Shown: positions 1 through 9,177 of the stretch, piece by piece
Numbering within the stretch: position 1 is the first letter of the stretch
Layout of the letters: the number at the start of each line of letters is the position of its first letter
Notes under the pieces: generated by a model
What the model was told of the DNA's origin: nothing
Seen by the model: only the letters and a program-made list of their open reading frames with translations
Databases searched by the model: none
NCBI GenBank assembly: GCA_002696485.1
Contig: NZTP01000084.1
Location: 1-58,139, forward strand
Direction of reading: 5' to 3'
From: Altibacter sp.
GTDB taxonomy: Bacteria; Bacteroidota; Bacteroidia; Flavobacteriales; Flavobacteriaceae
DNA: 58,139 bases
Translations under genes and position numbers: made by a program

Positions 1-68
1 CCACTAGGGCTCGAACCTAGACTCTTCTGGACCAAAACCAGACGTGTTGCCAGTTACACCATGGGCCA
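1..68 (-). tRNA. tRNA-Gln (anticodon TTG), 3' end cut by window edge
   Basis: Read on the minus strand, the sequence begins TGGCCCATGG, has a D-arm with GTAACTGGC, an anticodon stem TCTGG/CCAGA around a loop holding TTG, and a T-arm with GGTTCGAGCC. The 5' acceptor strand TGGCCCA would pair with TGGGCCA, of which only the first three bases lie inside the window. The last acceptor bases and the 3' end are therefore missing. The anticodon TTG reads CAA/CAG, so this is a glutamine tRNA. Confidence 0.93.
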
Positions 69-297
69 ATACTTCATTAAATAAGGGCTAAGCCCTTCGA
101 AGCTCCTCTGTTTTTAAGCGAAGGAGGGTGCAAATTTAAAACAAACTTTGTCTTGTACAAACATTTTTCACAAAAAAGCATATTTTTCAAGACGCTTATG
201 TAAAATATCCCGTATTCTAACTACGTTAGTACTATTTCATATTTGGGGCTATTCATATTATTAGTAAATTCGTCCCCAACAATAATTCAATAAAATT

Positions 298-3200
298 ATG
301 GGTTCCTTTCACTTTGCCAAATGGAATAATATTTTAGGATGGTTCGTTTTTACCGTAGCACTTATTACCTATTGGATGACTGTGGAACCCACTGCCAGTT
401 TTTGGGATGCGGGCGAATACATAACTACCTCAAGCAATCTGGAAGTAGGGCATCCACCCGGAGCTCCTTTGTATCAATTACTTGGGGCTTTCTTTTCCAT
501 TTTTGCCATGGAAGCAACCAGCATTGCTTTAACAATCAACCTCATGTCGGTATTTGCGAGTGCTTTTACCATTTTATTCATGTTTTGGTCCCTTACGCTT
601 TTATTGAGGAATATTGTTGCCAAACACCAAGAACTTACAAAAAATAACGCCGTTGCTATTTTAGGAAGTGCTGCCGTAGGGTCCTTGGCTTTTGCTTTTA
701 CCGATAGTTTTTGGTATAGCGCCGTAGAAGCCGAAGTGTATGCCTCGGCTGCTTTTATTATGGCAGTATTGTTCTATTCGGCTTTACGATGGGAACAAGA
801 AATGAATACCCCACGCGGCGATCGCTGGGTGATCCTAATTGCCTTTTTAATCGGGCTTACCTTTGGCGTACATTTTATGGCACTCCTTACAATCCCCGCC
901 ATTGGATTTTTGTATTTTTTCAAGAATTATAAGACAGTAACCACTCGAAATTTTATTATTGCCAATGTTGTAACGGTGGCTATCCTTCTATTTATATTCA
1001 AGTTGCTCCTCCCAATGACAATGAAGTTTTTTAGTGCTTCGGAATTGTTCTTCGTGAATAGTATAGGCATGCCATTCAATTCAGGAACGGTCATTGCCGG
1101 ACTTATTTTTATCGCTTTGTTCTATTTCGGACTGAAGTATACGCGCAAAAAGGGATATGCACAACTCAACACCATGCTGTTATGCGTGCTCTTCATTTTT
1201 ATTGGATTCTCCAGCTGGCTCATGTTACCCATTCGCGCAAATGCCGGAACGGTGATCAATGAGAACAATCCTAACAACGCTCGCGAATTACTAGCGTATT
1301 ACAATCGTGAGCAATATCCAGAAACTCATTTATTCTACGGTCCGCTCTTTACTGAAGCTTATGTTGGCTTAGACCCGGACAATCCATATAAGGACGACAA
1401 GCCCAAGTATGAAAAGGATGAGTCGCTTGGCAAATATGTGATCGTAAATAATTATAAGAACGCAAGCCAAAATACAGACGACGCACAAAAGGCAATTCTG
1501 CCTCGAATGTGGAGTTTGGAACACAATGCAAATTATATTGAATTTACCGGTGGCGTAGATTTCAGTATTAAAAGAGAATACCGCGGCGAACAACGATTAA
1601 TCGACGAAGTAAATGCTTTTAGGGAAGCCAATGCCAACGGCCTGGTGGATAGTGAAGATTATCATGACTTCTTAACAGATTTTAGCCCCTTTTTGGATAT
1701 TCAAAAGCCGTCGTTTTGGGATAATATGAGCTTTATGTTCGAATATCAATTCGGATATATGTATTGGCGGTATTTTATGTGGAACTTTGCCGGCAGACAG
1801 GATGATGTGCAGGGTCAGTACACCGACCTACACGGAAATTGGATTAGCGGGATCAAATTTATTGATGAACTTCGGTTGGGGTCACAGGACAATCTCCCTA
1901 GCGATATGAAAGATAATAAGGCGAGAAATACGTATTACTTCCTTCCGCTTATCCTCGGGATCTTGGGTCTTGTATTTCACGCAAAGAATGATCTAAGGAG
2001 TTTTTGGGTCTTATTGGTCTTCTTTCTCTTTACGGGTCTCGCTTTAAAGGTCTACCTAAATGAACGCCCTTTTGAACCCAGAGAGCGTGATTATGCCTTG
2101 GTAGGTTCATTTTACGTATTCGCCATTTGGATCGGTTATGGTGTGTACGCATTATATGAAGTGATTAAAGAATACGTGAAACCTAAAATAGCCATCCCTA
2201 TCGTCCTGATCGCAACCACACTTGCAGGTCCGGTACTTCTGGCGACTCAAAATTGGGATGATCACGACAGATCCAATCGTTATACGGCCCAATCCATGGG
2301 GAAAATGTATCTGGATTCGGTTGATGAGAATGCTATTCTATTTACCATTGGGGATAATGACACTTTCGCCTTATGGTATATTCAGAATGTCGAAGGATAT
2401 CGGCAGGATGTACGAATTGTGAATACGAGCTTGTTCCAGACGGATTGGTATATAGACGATATGAAGAAAAAAGCTTTCAGCAGTGATCCTATACCGTCAC
2501 AGCTTACGCATGATAAATATAGGGTAGGGGCTCGTGATTTCCTTTTCTTCCAAGAAACAAAACAGGATACTATCGATATAAATACGTGGATGAATTGGGT
2601 CGCTAATGACAGTCCGGCCACCCAGGTAGAATTACAAAGCGGTCAAATGGCCAATACTTTTCCCTCGAAGATCATCCGTATTCCTGTAGATAAAGAAGCT
2701 GTGCTTCGGAACGGTATTGTAGCACCGGAGGATGCAGATCAGATCGTACCTTATATCGATATTCAATTAAAAGGGGATGTTCTTTATAAGAACCGAATGA
2801 TGATGTTGGATGTTATTGCCAATAATAATTGGGAACGCCCTATCTATTTCAGCGGTGGTGCATTTGGTGATGACGATTACTTGTGGATGAAGGATTACCT
2901 TCAGTTGGATGGAGTAGTCTATAAGCTGGTTCCCATTCGAACCAAGGTAGACAAACGAAATCCCTTCGATATGGGTAGGATTGATAGTGACAAAATGTAC
3001 GATATTGTAATGAGCTGGGATTGGGGTAACAGTGGAAGTCCGGATATCTATCACGATACAGAAACACGCCGTAATGGTATTACCTACCGAAGCAATCTGG
3101 CTCGCTTAGCCGAAACACTCATCAACGAAGGCAAAAAGGAGAAGGCCGAAAAGGTACTCGACCTCGCTATGGAGAAAATGCCGGTAGCATATTTTGAATA

Positions 3201-3591
3201 TTATTCATTGCTAGAACCCTATGTATTGGGGTATTATGAAGTGGGTGCGCCTAAAAAAGCCCGTGCGGTATATGAGTCTGTAGCACAAAAATACCAAGAA
3301 TATTTACTGTTCTTTAGCGGCATGAAAGTGAGTCGTCAATATGCGCTGGCCGATGAGATTATTAGTAATATGGAACGCTATCGAAGTCTGGTTGACATCC
3401 TTATTGTAATGGATACTGAAGAATTTGCCAAGCAAGAAGCACAAAAATTCAATGACTATTTGAAGCTGTTCCGACATTTTTATGATGAAAGTGAAGGGGT
3501 GGATGTAAACGAAAAACCTCCTTTAGAAGATAGCAGTCTGCAAACAGAACTAGACTCTGCCTTACTAGAGGCTTTAGAAGCCGAAAACTAA
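298..3591 (+). CDS. DUF2723 multi-pass membrane protein (GT117-like glycosyltransferase)
   Basis: A 1097-residue integral membrane protein. The first ~70 residues hold a membrane helix and the charged signature FWDAGEYI followed by GHPPGAPL. This is the hallmark of DUF2723 proteins, which resemble dolichyl-phosphate-mannose protein mannosyltransferases. Many hydrophobic helices follow to about residue 330, a second hydrophobic block lies around residues 550-650, and the C-terminal ~150 residues are soluble and helical, like TPR repeats. In Bacteroidota this family is linked to protein or cell-surface glycosylation; the donor and acceptor here cannot be read from sequence. The next gene begins 3 bases after its stop, so the two are probably co-transcribed. 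The ATG start is kept because the first helix follows directly. Confidence 0.85.
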   Translation: MGSFHFAKWNNILGWFVFTVALITYWMTVEPTASFWDAGEYITTSSNLEVGHPPGAPLYQLLGAFFSIFAMEATSIALTINLMSVFASAFTILFMFWSLTLLLRNIVAKHQELTKNNAVAILGSAAVGSLAFAFTDSFWYSAVEAEVYASAAFIMAVLFYSALRWEQEMNTPRGDRWVILIAFLIGLTFGVHFMALLTIPAIGFLYFFKNYKTVTTRNFIIANVVTVAILLFIFKLLLPMTMKFFSASELFFVNSIGMPFNSGTVIAGLIFIALFYFGLKYTRKKGYAQLNTMLLCVLFIFIGFSSWLMLPIRANAGTVINENNPNNARELLAYYNREQYPETHLFYGPLFTEAYVGLDPDNPYKDDKPKYEKDESLGKYVIVNNYKNASQNTDDAQKAILPRMWSLEHNANYIEFTGGVDFSIKREYRGEQRLIDEVNAFREANANGLVDSEDYHDFLTDFSPFLDIQKPSFWDNMSFMFEYQFGYMYWRYFMWNFAGRQDDVQGQYTDLHGNWISGIKFIDELRLGSQDNLPSDMKDNKARNTYYFLPLILGILGLVFHAKNDLRSFWVLLVFFLFTGLALKVYLNERPFEPRERDYALVGSFYVFAIWIGYGVYALYEVIKEYVKPKIAIPIVLIATTLAGPVLLATQNWDDHDRSNRYTAQSMGKMYLDSVDENAILFTIGDNDTFALWYIQNVEGYRQDVRIVNTSLFQTDWYIDDMKKKAFSSDPIPSQLTHDKYRVGARDFLFFQETKQDTIDINTWMNWVANDSPATQVELQSGQMANTFPSKIIRIPVDKEAVLRNGIVAPEDADQIVPYIDIQLKGDVLYKNRMMMLDVIANNNWERPIYFSGGAFGDDDYLWMKDYLQLDGVVYKLVPIRTKVDKRNPFDMGRIDSDKMYDIVMSWDWGNSGSPDIYHDTETRRNGITYRSNLARLAETLINEGKKEKAEKVLDLAMEKMPVAYFEYYSLLEPYVLGYYEVGAPKKARAVYESVAQKYQEYLLFFSGMKVSRQYALADEIISNMERYRSLVDILIVMDTEEFAKQEAQKFNDYLKLFRHFYDESEGVDVNEKPPLEDSSLQTELDSALLEALEAEN

Positions 3592-3594
3592 AGA

Positions 3595-4239
3595 GTGAGA
3601 GCCTATTTCATAAAAACGCCCAAATTTCTACGGTGGATCTACCCAAAAAGAATTTGGGCGTTTCCACGTGAATCGAATCTTGTTTATGTAACCTTTGACG
3701 ACGGCCCCATTCCTGAAGTCACCCCTTGGGTATTAGATACACTGAAGCATTACAATGCGAAGGCCACTTTTTTTTGCATTGGCGACAATACGAGGAAACA
3801 CCCTGCGCTATTTCAAAGGATACTTTCTGAAGGACATGCCATTGGCAATCATACCTTTCACCATGTAAACGGATGGAAGTTAGGCCCTTCAGCATATCTT
3901 GAAGAAGTGCGTTCAGCTGAAGCAATCTTCAAAATATACAGACAAAAAACGCCTAAAAACCTTCTCTTTAGACCTCCCTATGGAAAACTGCGTTCGTCCC
4001 AAGCGAAAATGCTTCAGAAACTGGGATATCGCATTGTAATGTGGGATGTTCTAAGTGCCGATTTTGACGCGACTGTTTCAGAAAATGCATGCCTTCAGAA
4101 TGTAACCAAGCATATTCAAGCTGGAAGCATAGTTGTGTTTCATGACAGTTTAAAAGCAGAAAAAAACCTTCGGTACACATTACCGAAGGTTCTTGAGTTT
4201 TTGAATAGTAACGGCCTCGAAACTACGGTGATTACCTAA
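3595..4239 (+). CDS. Polysaccharide deacetylase (NodB/CE4 family)
   Basis: A 214-residue NodB-homology enzyme. Motif 1 TFDDGP (residues 33-38) supplies the catalytic and metal-binding aspartates. Motif 2 HTFHH (86-90) supplies the metal histidines, motif 3 RPPYG lies at 126-130, and late motifs WDVLSADFD and VVFHDS complete the active site. Known members remove N- or O-acetyl groups from peptidoglycan, chitin or other polysaccharides; the substrate here is unknown. There is no signal peptide, so it may act at the inner face of the membrane or leave by an unrecognised route. It starts with GTG three bases after the DUF2723 gene, which suggests a shared glycan-related job. Its 3' end overlaps the convergent downstream gene by 4 bases, and I see no terminator between them. 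Confidence 0.9.
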   Translation: MRAYFIKTPKFLRWIYPKRIWAFPRESNLVYVTFDDGPIPEVTPWVLDTLKHYNAKATFFCIGDNTRKHPALFQRILSEGHAIGNHTFHHVNGWKLGPSAYLEEVRSAEAIFKIYRQKTPKNLLFRPPYGKLRSSQAKMLQKLGYRIVMWDVLSADFDATVSENACLQNVTKHIQAGSIVVFHDSLKAEKNLRYTLPKVLEFLNSNGLETTVIT

Positions 4240-5681
4240 TTGATCAAAAGATTCAAAAACGGCACGATCAATCCTGAGGTATCACTGTCGTTTTGGGCCC
4301 ACACCTCAATATAATCACCTGGGGCTAAAGTAGTCGTACCTGTAAAAGACAGAGCACGCACATCCCCGCCTCCCACTACCTTGGTAGAAATTGCAGTTGG
4401 AGTTAGCACAACGTTGTTCTTGGCAATATAAAAGGTGAAGAACTTATTGCTCCCCACAGCATCGACAGTAAATGAAGCCTGTATATTAAATTTTCGTGTT
4501 TTAGAACCATCATAGACGATTCTGTTGCTAGTAGCTGAGGTAGTTCTAAATAATTCTGTAGCGGTAGTGGTTCCCAAAATCTTTGTTCTGCCCCCAGCTC
4601 CGGTAGCAGTAAATGTTGTGGTTGCAGGCGTTGTGATATAAATATTTCCGGTAGCGGTTTCATCGTTCTCAACGGGAATTCCGGGAGAACTAACTGTCCA
4701 TTTCTTGGTGAAATTAAATCCTACATACGGTGAAGTCCCTGCTACATACGTCCCGCCTCCATAAAATACTACGTCCTTTAATATGGCATCACTGGTGATA
4801 GTGGTTACACCGGTCACTCGCATGCCGGTTCTGCCGGCGAGTACGTGACTATAACCCCCTACCTTTTGAATAAGATCGAAAGTCCCTGTAAATGTTTCAA
4901 AAGTTCCCGTGTTGTTGGAATCCCAACCTTCATTACTAAGTAGCAAGCGATTAATATTCGAGTAAGTGATTCCATTGGTATTGCCGGCATACTGTACAAT
5001 ACTTAAGAATACTAATCCGAAACCGCTTATAGTCCCTACAGAGTTGGAACTTGCTACAACACAGTCTCTAAAAATGATATTCTGGGTAGTTGTTCCGGAG
5101 AGTTGAAATACAGTACCGCCTGCTCCCGGTGCTGATAATGTAAGTCCGCGAATACTTCCTCCGGTTGACCCGGTAAACAGTACTCCTCCAGATCGCAATA
5201 GGATATCCTCGTTGGTGTCGCGCCCTGCAATGTAGGCATTGTTCATCTCTATAGGTGCCGCCAAGGAAACTGTTCCATTTATTTCGTACAAGGTGTTCGC
5301 TGTAAGCAGATACTTTGTGCCACCACCGGCTGTAAGTTCAGGTGCGAGGTCAGCAGCGGTTCTAACGAGCTTATAATTATTTCTTTTGTCCGAATCTGAA
5401 GCCATTTTTATCCATGATGTGGTTGTGACATCATAGTAAAAATAGGCCCTAACTGCTGTATCATACACCAACAGACTGTTGGCTGGCGTCGTAATGGCGA
5501 TTCTCTGAGCCGTAGTCATTCGAGGAACGAGCAATCCGCTATTCGATGAGCTAATATCTAGCATCGATGAAGGGTCTGGAGTAACAGTTCCCATACCAAC
5601 TTGAGCAGTTGTTTGGGTAACCATACAGGGCGCCAAGAAAAGTAGTAGCGCAAAAATTAAGTAGGTAAAGGGGTTATTCAT
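4236..5681 (-). CDS. Secreted tail-fibre-like protein, paralogue A
   Basis: A 481-residue protein with an N-terminal signal peptide ending near TQTTAQ. It then has the Bacteroidota surface-protein opener VGMGTVTPDPSSMLDI ... GLLVPRMTTAQR ... LLVYDT, seen at the N-terminus of many secreted tail-fibre-like proteins. The middle (about residues 100-330) is rich in short Gly/Ser/Thr/Asn beta strands and reads like a right-handed beta-helix. The last ~110 residues, from NRIVYDG through DYIEVWAQN to the C-terminus, look like a C1q/TNF-like jelly roll of the kind that ends phage fibres. No catalytic motif and no T9SS sorting tail is visible. It is the downstream member of a tandem pair with the gene at 5823-7283. 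The function is unknown; adhesion or glycan binding is inferred only from architecture. Confidence 0.7.
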   Translation of the reverse strand: MNNPFTYLIFALLLFLAPCMVTQTTAQVGMGTVTPDPSSMLDISSSNSGLLVPRMTTAQRIAITTPANSLLVYDTAVRAYFYYDVTTTSWIKMASDSDKRNNYKLVRTAADLAPELTAGGGTKYLLTANTLYEINGTVSLAAPIEMNNAYIAGRDTNEDILLRSGGVLFTGSTGGSIRGLTLSAPGAGGTVFQLSGTTTQNIIFRDCVVASSNSVGTISGFGLVFLSIVQYAGNTNGITYSNINRLLLSNEGWDSNNTGTFETFTGTFDLIQKVGGYSHVLAGRTGMRVTGVTTITSDAILKDVVFYGGGTYVAGTSPYVGFNFTKKWTVSSPGIPVENDETATGNIYITTPATTTFTATGAGGRTKILGTTTATELFRTTSATSNRIVYDGSKTRKFNIQASFTVDAVGSNKFFTFYIAKNNVVLTPTAISTKVVGGGDVRALSFTGTTTLAPGDYIEVWAQNDSDTSGLIVPFLNLLIN

Positions 5682-5822
5682 AAAAAATTAAATGTTTTAA
5701 AAAATCGTGCGAATGTACACTACAAAGGGTCAGCTTGTTAAAAGAATATGTTAAATATTACATTCTCAACGTAACTACCACTAGAACACTAATGTATCTA
5801 TGAATATGGATGCAGAGAAGCT

Positions 5823-7283
5823 CTACTTTATACTGAGATTTAATGAAAACACCGTAATTGAGGTGGTCCCGCTTCCTAGCAGTCGTTGACCCCAAATTTC
5901 TATGTACTCATTAGGAGCTAGTTCTACCGTTCCCGAGATCGAGTTACTTGAAATGTCAGCCGTGTTATTCACTCTAAATATGGTGTTTGTCTCCGTAAGT
6001 GTCGTTATCCCATTCTTTTTAATGAAAAAGGCATAGTAATCTCCTGTTCCACTATTACCTCTAACAGATATGGCTGCATTAAATTGAAAGGTTCTCGTTT
6101 TTTTTCCCGTATAAGTAATTCGGTTATTTTGTGGTGAAGTAACACGGAATAAGTTTACCGCTGTGGTTGAATTGCTCCCGGAATTTCCGGTTAAGTTAAA
6201 CTCATTGTTATTAGTAACAGATTGAACGAATCCGGTGGTGATTGTCCCATTATAGTAAAGGTTCCCTGCAGCGACATCATCACTTTCTCTTGGGATTCCG
6301 GGACAGTTTACGGTCCATGCATTGGTAAAATTATAGCCCGGAAACGAGCCTGTAGTGTATCGCTTCACATATTGCGTACTGGTTCCGGAAAAGGCGCTAC
6401 CAAAAATTACTCCGTTACCCACAGTGGGATTGCCACTTACATCAACACCTATAGCCGCACCATTTACCGTACTAAAGCCACTTACCTTTTGTATTAGAGC
6501 GAAAGTACCTGTAAATCGCTCATAGGTACCGGCATTGGAAGAAAACCATCCTTGATTGCTTAACAGTAAATTTCCAATGTTATTATAGGTGACTCCATTT
6601 GTATTGTTCACATATTGAACGATGTTAGAGAAGTAAAGTCCCACCCCGGCTATGGTACCAACGCTATTCATACCATCTATAATGGTATTTTGAAGTAATA
6701 GCGAGGTTCCTCCTGTAACATTAAATGCCGTACCGCCACCGGTAATCGTTATATTTCGAATACTACCTCCCATATTACCTACAAATACAGTTCCTGAAGA
6801 AGACAAAATATCTTCTCCTGCATCGACCCCGCTAATATAAGCGTTGTTCAAATTAATAGAATTGGTCAATGCTATGGTTCCATTGATCTCGTAATAGGTA
6901 TTCTCGTCTAAGGTTATGATTCCTCCGGAGGGAGTTGGAAGATCGGCTTGACTCTTCACCAGTACATAATTATCTCGTTCAAGCTTGTCGCTTAATAATT
7001 TTTTCCAAGTGGAAGTCTTGGTGTCGTAAAAAAAGAAAGCATCCAAGTCGGTGTCGAACACCAGTAGTCCTTCGGCAGGAGAAGAAATGGCCACTCGTTG
7101 CGCAGTAGTCATACGAGGAGTTAAGAGACCTTTCGAGGTTGATGTAACATCAAAAACCGAAGAAGGATCCGGTGTGATAGTTCCAATTCCTACTTGAGCG
7201 TGTGTAAGAATTGTGATAAAAAACGCAAATACAAGGAATAATCCTTTCCTAAAAAGGGAATCGTGAGGTTTACTAAGTATCAT
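5823..7283 (-). CDS. Secreted tail-fibre-like protein, paralogue B
   Basis: A 486-residue paralogue of the protein at 4236-5681, in the same orientation and 141 bases upstream of it. It has a signal peptide ending near ILTHAQ, then VGIGTITPDPSSVFDV ... GLLTPRMTTAQR ... GLLVFDT. A beta-helix-like middle shares landmarks with the paralogue (ILLSNQGW/LLLSNEGW, FTGTFALIQKV/FTGTFDLIQKV, NFTNAWTVNCPGIP/NFTKKWTVSSPGIP). The C-terminal jelly-roll-like module contains NRITYTGKKTR and EYIEIWGQ. The central segments differ while the framing motifs are conserved, which suggests duplication followed by divergence of the exposed part. No enzyme motif and no T9SS tail is seen. Its function is unknown. Confidence 0.7.
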   Translation of the reverse strand: MILSKPHDSLFRKGLFLVFAFFITILTHAQVGIGTITPDPSSVFDVTSTSKGLLTPRMTTAQRVAISSPAEGLLVFDTDLDAFFFYDTKTSTWKKLLSDKLERDNYVLVKSQADLPTPSGGIITLDENTYYEINGTIALTNSINLNNAYISGVDAGEDILSSSGTVFVGNMGGSIRNITITGGGTAFNVTGGTSLLLQNTIIDGMNSVGTIAGVGLYFSNIVQYVNNTNGVTYNNIGNLLLSNQGWFSSNAGTYERFTGTFALIQKVSGFSTVNGAAIGVDVSGNPTVGNGVIFGSAFSGTSTQYVKRYTTGSFPGYNFTNAWTVNCPGIPRESDDVAAGNLYYNGTITTGFVQSVTNNNEFNLTGNSGSNSTTAVNLFRVTSPQNNRITYTGKKTRTFQFNAAISVRGNSGTGDYYAFFIKKNGITTLTETNTIFRVNNTADISSNSISGTVELAPNEYIEIWGQRLLGSGTTSITVFSLNLSIK

Positions 7284-7430
7284 AGGTTCAGATTTGTGGG
7301 GTTACTTTGAGGCAAATAAATTAATTTTCATCGAAAAAAATAAACATTTTGTCGATTTTTTACAACCCATTTAACAAAAATGTAAGAATTTAAATATAAA
7401 CTATTGATCCTGAAACTGTTACTTTTTTGT

Positions 7431-7462
7431 TAAAAAAAAAACCGGAAGCAAGTGCTTCCGGT
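7431..7462 (-). terminator. Intrinsic terminator of the thioredoxin-like gene
   Basis: A perfect 9-bp stem, ACCGGAAGC/GCTTCCGGT, with a four-base loop lies at 7441-7462. On the minus strand it is followed by a run of ten T (ten A on the plus strand at 7432-7441). It sits 26 bases past the stop codon of the gene at 7488-7784. Confidence 0.9.
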
Positions 7463-7487
7463 CCCTATGAATAATATTTTAAATGAA

Positions 7488-7784
7488 TTAAACGAATTCT
7501 TTCACCAAACCGATTAGTGTATTGGCGTCCTGTTCGCCACTCTGCCGCCACTTCATTTCTCCGTTTTTGTAGATCATGAGTGTTGGAAGTCCTTTTACGC
7601 GTAAGGCATCGGCGAGTTCTTTATTCTTTTCTATATCAATTTTTATGACACGGGCCTTATCGCCTAGCGCTGCGGCGACGTCCCTTAGCACCGGGTGCAT
7701 TCCTTTACATGCCTCATCCCATTCGGCATAAAAGTCGAGTAATACAGGAACTCTCGTTTCAATTAATTCCCCAAATTTTGACAT
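7488..7784 (-). CDS. Thioredoxin-like protein with altered active site (WDEAC)
   Basis: A 98-residue protein with a complete single thioredoxin fold and no signal peptide, so it is cytoplasmic. Residues LLDFYAEW-DEAC-KGMHP align with the thioredoxin block FxAxWCGPCKxxxP. The usual N-terminal, nucleophilic cysteine is replaced by Asp23, while the second cysteine (Cys26) and the cis-proline region GLPTLMIYKNGE (Pro67) are kept. A normal dithiol exchange cycle should therefore not be possible. A monothiol, chaperone-like or protein-binding role is more likely, but that is inference. It lies 54 bases downstream of the metallophosphoesterase gene, but has its own promoter-like TATATTTG and a terminator, so it may be expressed alone. 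Confidence 0.85.
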   Translation of the reverse strand: MSKFGELIETRVPVLLDFYAEWDEACKGMHPVLRDVAAALGDKARVIKIDIEKNKELADALRVKGLPTLMIYKNGEMKWRQSGEQDANTLIGLVKEFV

Positions 7785-7816
7785 CTATTTAATGTGTTAC
7801 TTCAACAATTGTATTA

Positions 7817-7824
7817 CAAATATA
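7817..7824 (-). promoter_or_regulatory. Bacteroidota -7 element for the thioredoxin-like gene
   Basis: On the minus strand this reads TATATTTG, an exact match to TAnnTTTG, about 33 bases before the ATG at 7784. No clear -33 TTG is found at the right distance, so only the -7 element is supported. Confidence 0.45.
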
Positions 7825-7838
7825 GCATTTCCCGCAAA

Positions 7839-9074
7839 TTAAGCAGTAGTGCGTCGTTTTTTAAGTTGAATGACAGTGATCTCCGGCCATATTCCTACGC
7901 GTCCCGGGTAACCGATAAAACCGAAACCGCGATTTACATTGATATAACGTCCAAATTCTTCATAGATCCCGGCCCAATTCTCATACCTATATTTTACCGG
8001 ACTCCATTTGAACCAACCCGGGATCTCGATGCCAAACTGCATGCCGTGGGTATGACCGCTTAGTGTAAGCTGAAAGTTTCGATCATCCTGTTTTACCTGT
8101 TCCTGCCAATGAGACGGGTCATGACTTAAGAGGATCTTGAAATCATTTGCGTCAACTCCTTCACTCGCTTTATTGAGGTCTCCTGCTTTTTTGAATCCGC
8201 CGGCCCCCCAATTCTCAACACCTATCAATTTTATTGCGTCACCATTCCTTTCCAAGGTACGGTGTTCATTTAAGAGTAAATCCCATCCCATATCTCGTTG
8301 CAGTTGCTTTAATTCTGAAAGATTTTCGGCTTGGGCCGCTTCAGATTCCCACCGAACATAATCGCCATAATCGTGATTCCCCAATACCGAAAAAACGCCA
8401 TCTTTCGCTTTTAATAAGGAAAAAACATCCTTCCACCGATGCATTTCTTCGGCTAAATTATTCACCAAGTCCCCTGTAAAGAAAATGGCATCACTCTTTT
8501 GCGCATTCACGAGGTCTACGGCATAGCTCACCATATTAGCATTATCAAAACTGCCGCTGTGGATGTCGCTTATTTGCGTTATGGTATACCCGTCGAATCC
8601 TTCGGGCAGATCATCAAACTCTAAAGCGTATTTCAAAACTTTATAATTGTATTTCCCTTTATACATGCCATATAGAAGCGTTGTAAAGGGAATTGCAGCG
8701 ATCCCTAAGGCAACGACACTCAAAAATTTACGGCGTGAAGGAATATGAAACCCTTCCGAAGTATCTGAAATTCCCATTTTAGAGAATAGACCGGCAAATA
8801 CTCTAAACAGGTCCTCGCCAAACATAAAAATGATTAAGATAAGTTTCGGAACAAAAACCGCCAAAAAGATCCCAAACACATACATGCGCTCCGGCGTCAT
8901 GGTTCGTGTAGAGCTGCCAGCAGTCAATTGATAAATGAGCATTGCCAAAACACTTAGAGATACAATTACGTAACCCCAATGGACCCAAGCATTACGCGTT
9001 ACCGTACGTATTGCCTGAAAAGCATAGAGGTCAATAAGAATATATATAACAATAAAGATGATCCAGCGTATCAT
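7839..9074 (-). CDS. Membrane-anchored metallophosphoesterase (calcineurin-like)
   Basis: A 411-residue protein. About three membrane helices fill residues 1-90. A twin-arginine-like stretch SRRKFL (113-118) then precedes another hydrophobic segment, and the phosphoesterase domain follows from about residue 160. Metal-binding motifs are in order: DIHSG (170-174), GD (201-202), GNHD (232-235), a histidine in LLSHDPSHW, and GHTHG. This is the YkuE/YaeI-like branch; relatives act at the membrane face on phospholipid- or lipid A-type substrates or unknown phosphoesters. The substrate here is not known. The internal twin-arginine motif suggests that the enzyme domain faces the periplasm. Its start is divergent from, and close to, the GH92 gene. 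Confidence 0.88.
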   Translation of the reverse strand: MIRWIIFIVIYILIDLYAFQAIRTVTRNAWVHWGYVIVSLSVLAMLIYQLTAGSSTRTMTPERMYVFGIFLAVFVPKLILIIFMFGEDLFRVFAGLFSKMGISDTSEGFHIPSRRKFLSVVALGIAAIPFTTLLYGMYKGKYNYKVLKYALEFDDLPEGFDGYTITQISDIHSGSFDNANMVSYAVDLVNAQKSDAIFFTGDLVNNLAEEMHRWKDVFSLLKAKDGVFSVLGNHDYGDYVRWESEAAQAENLSELKQLQRDMGWDLLLNEHRTLERNGDAIKLIGVENWGAGGFKKAGDLNKASEGVDANDFKILLSHDPSHWQEQVKQDDRNFQLTLSGHTHGMQFGIEIPGWFKWSPVKYRYENWAGIYEEFGRYINVNRGFGFIGYPGRVGIWPEITVIQLKKRRTTA

Positions 9075-9177
9075 GAAAGCTACTGAGTTAATTTTTAAAG
9101 ATACTACCTTTCCAAAGGGCGTTTTAGTGATTCACTTTTTTTTAACGGTTTTCACTATCTTTCGGAAGTCAACGCCT

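Noticed and set aside
83-97. AAGGGC-TAA-GCCCTT inverted repeat downstream of the tRNA-Gln edge
   Set aside because: Only a 6-bp stem with no T-run on either side and no gene that would need it; likely chance.
9058-9177. Longer N-terminus for the GH92 mannosidase
   Set aside because: It overlaps the divergent phosphoesterase start and would hide the lipoprotein signal that begins at 9178.
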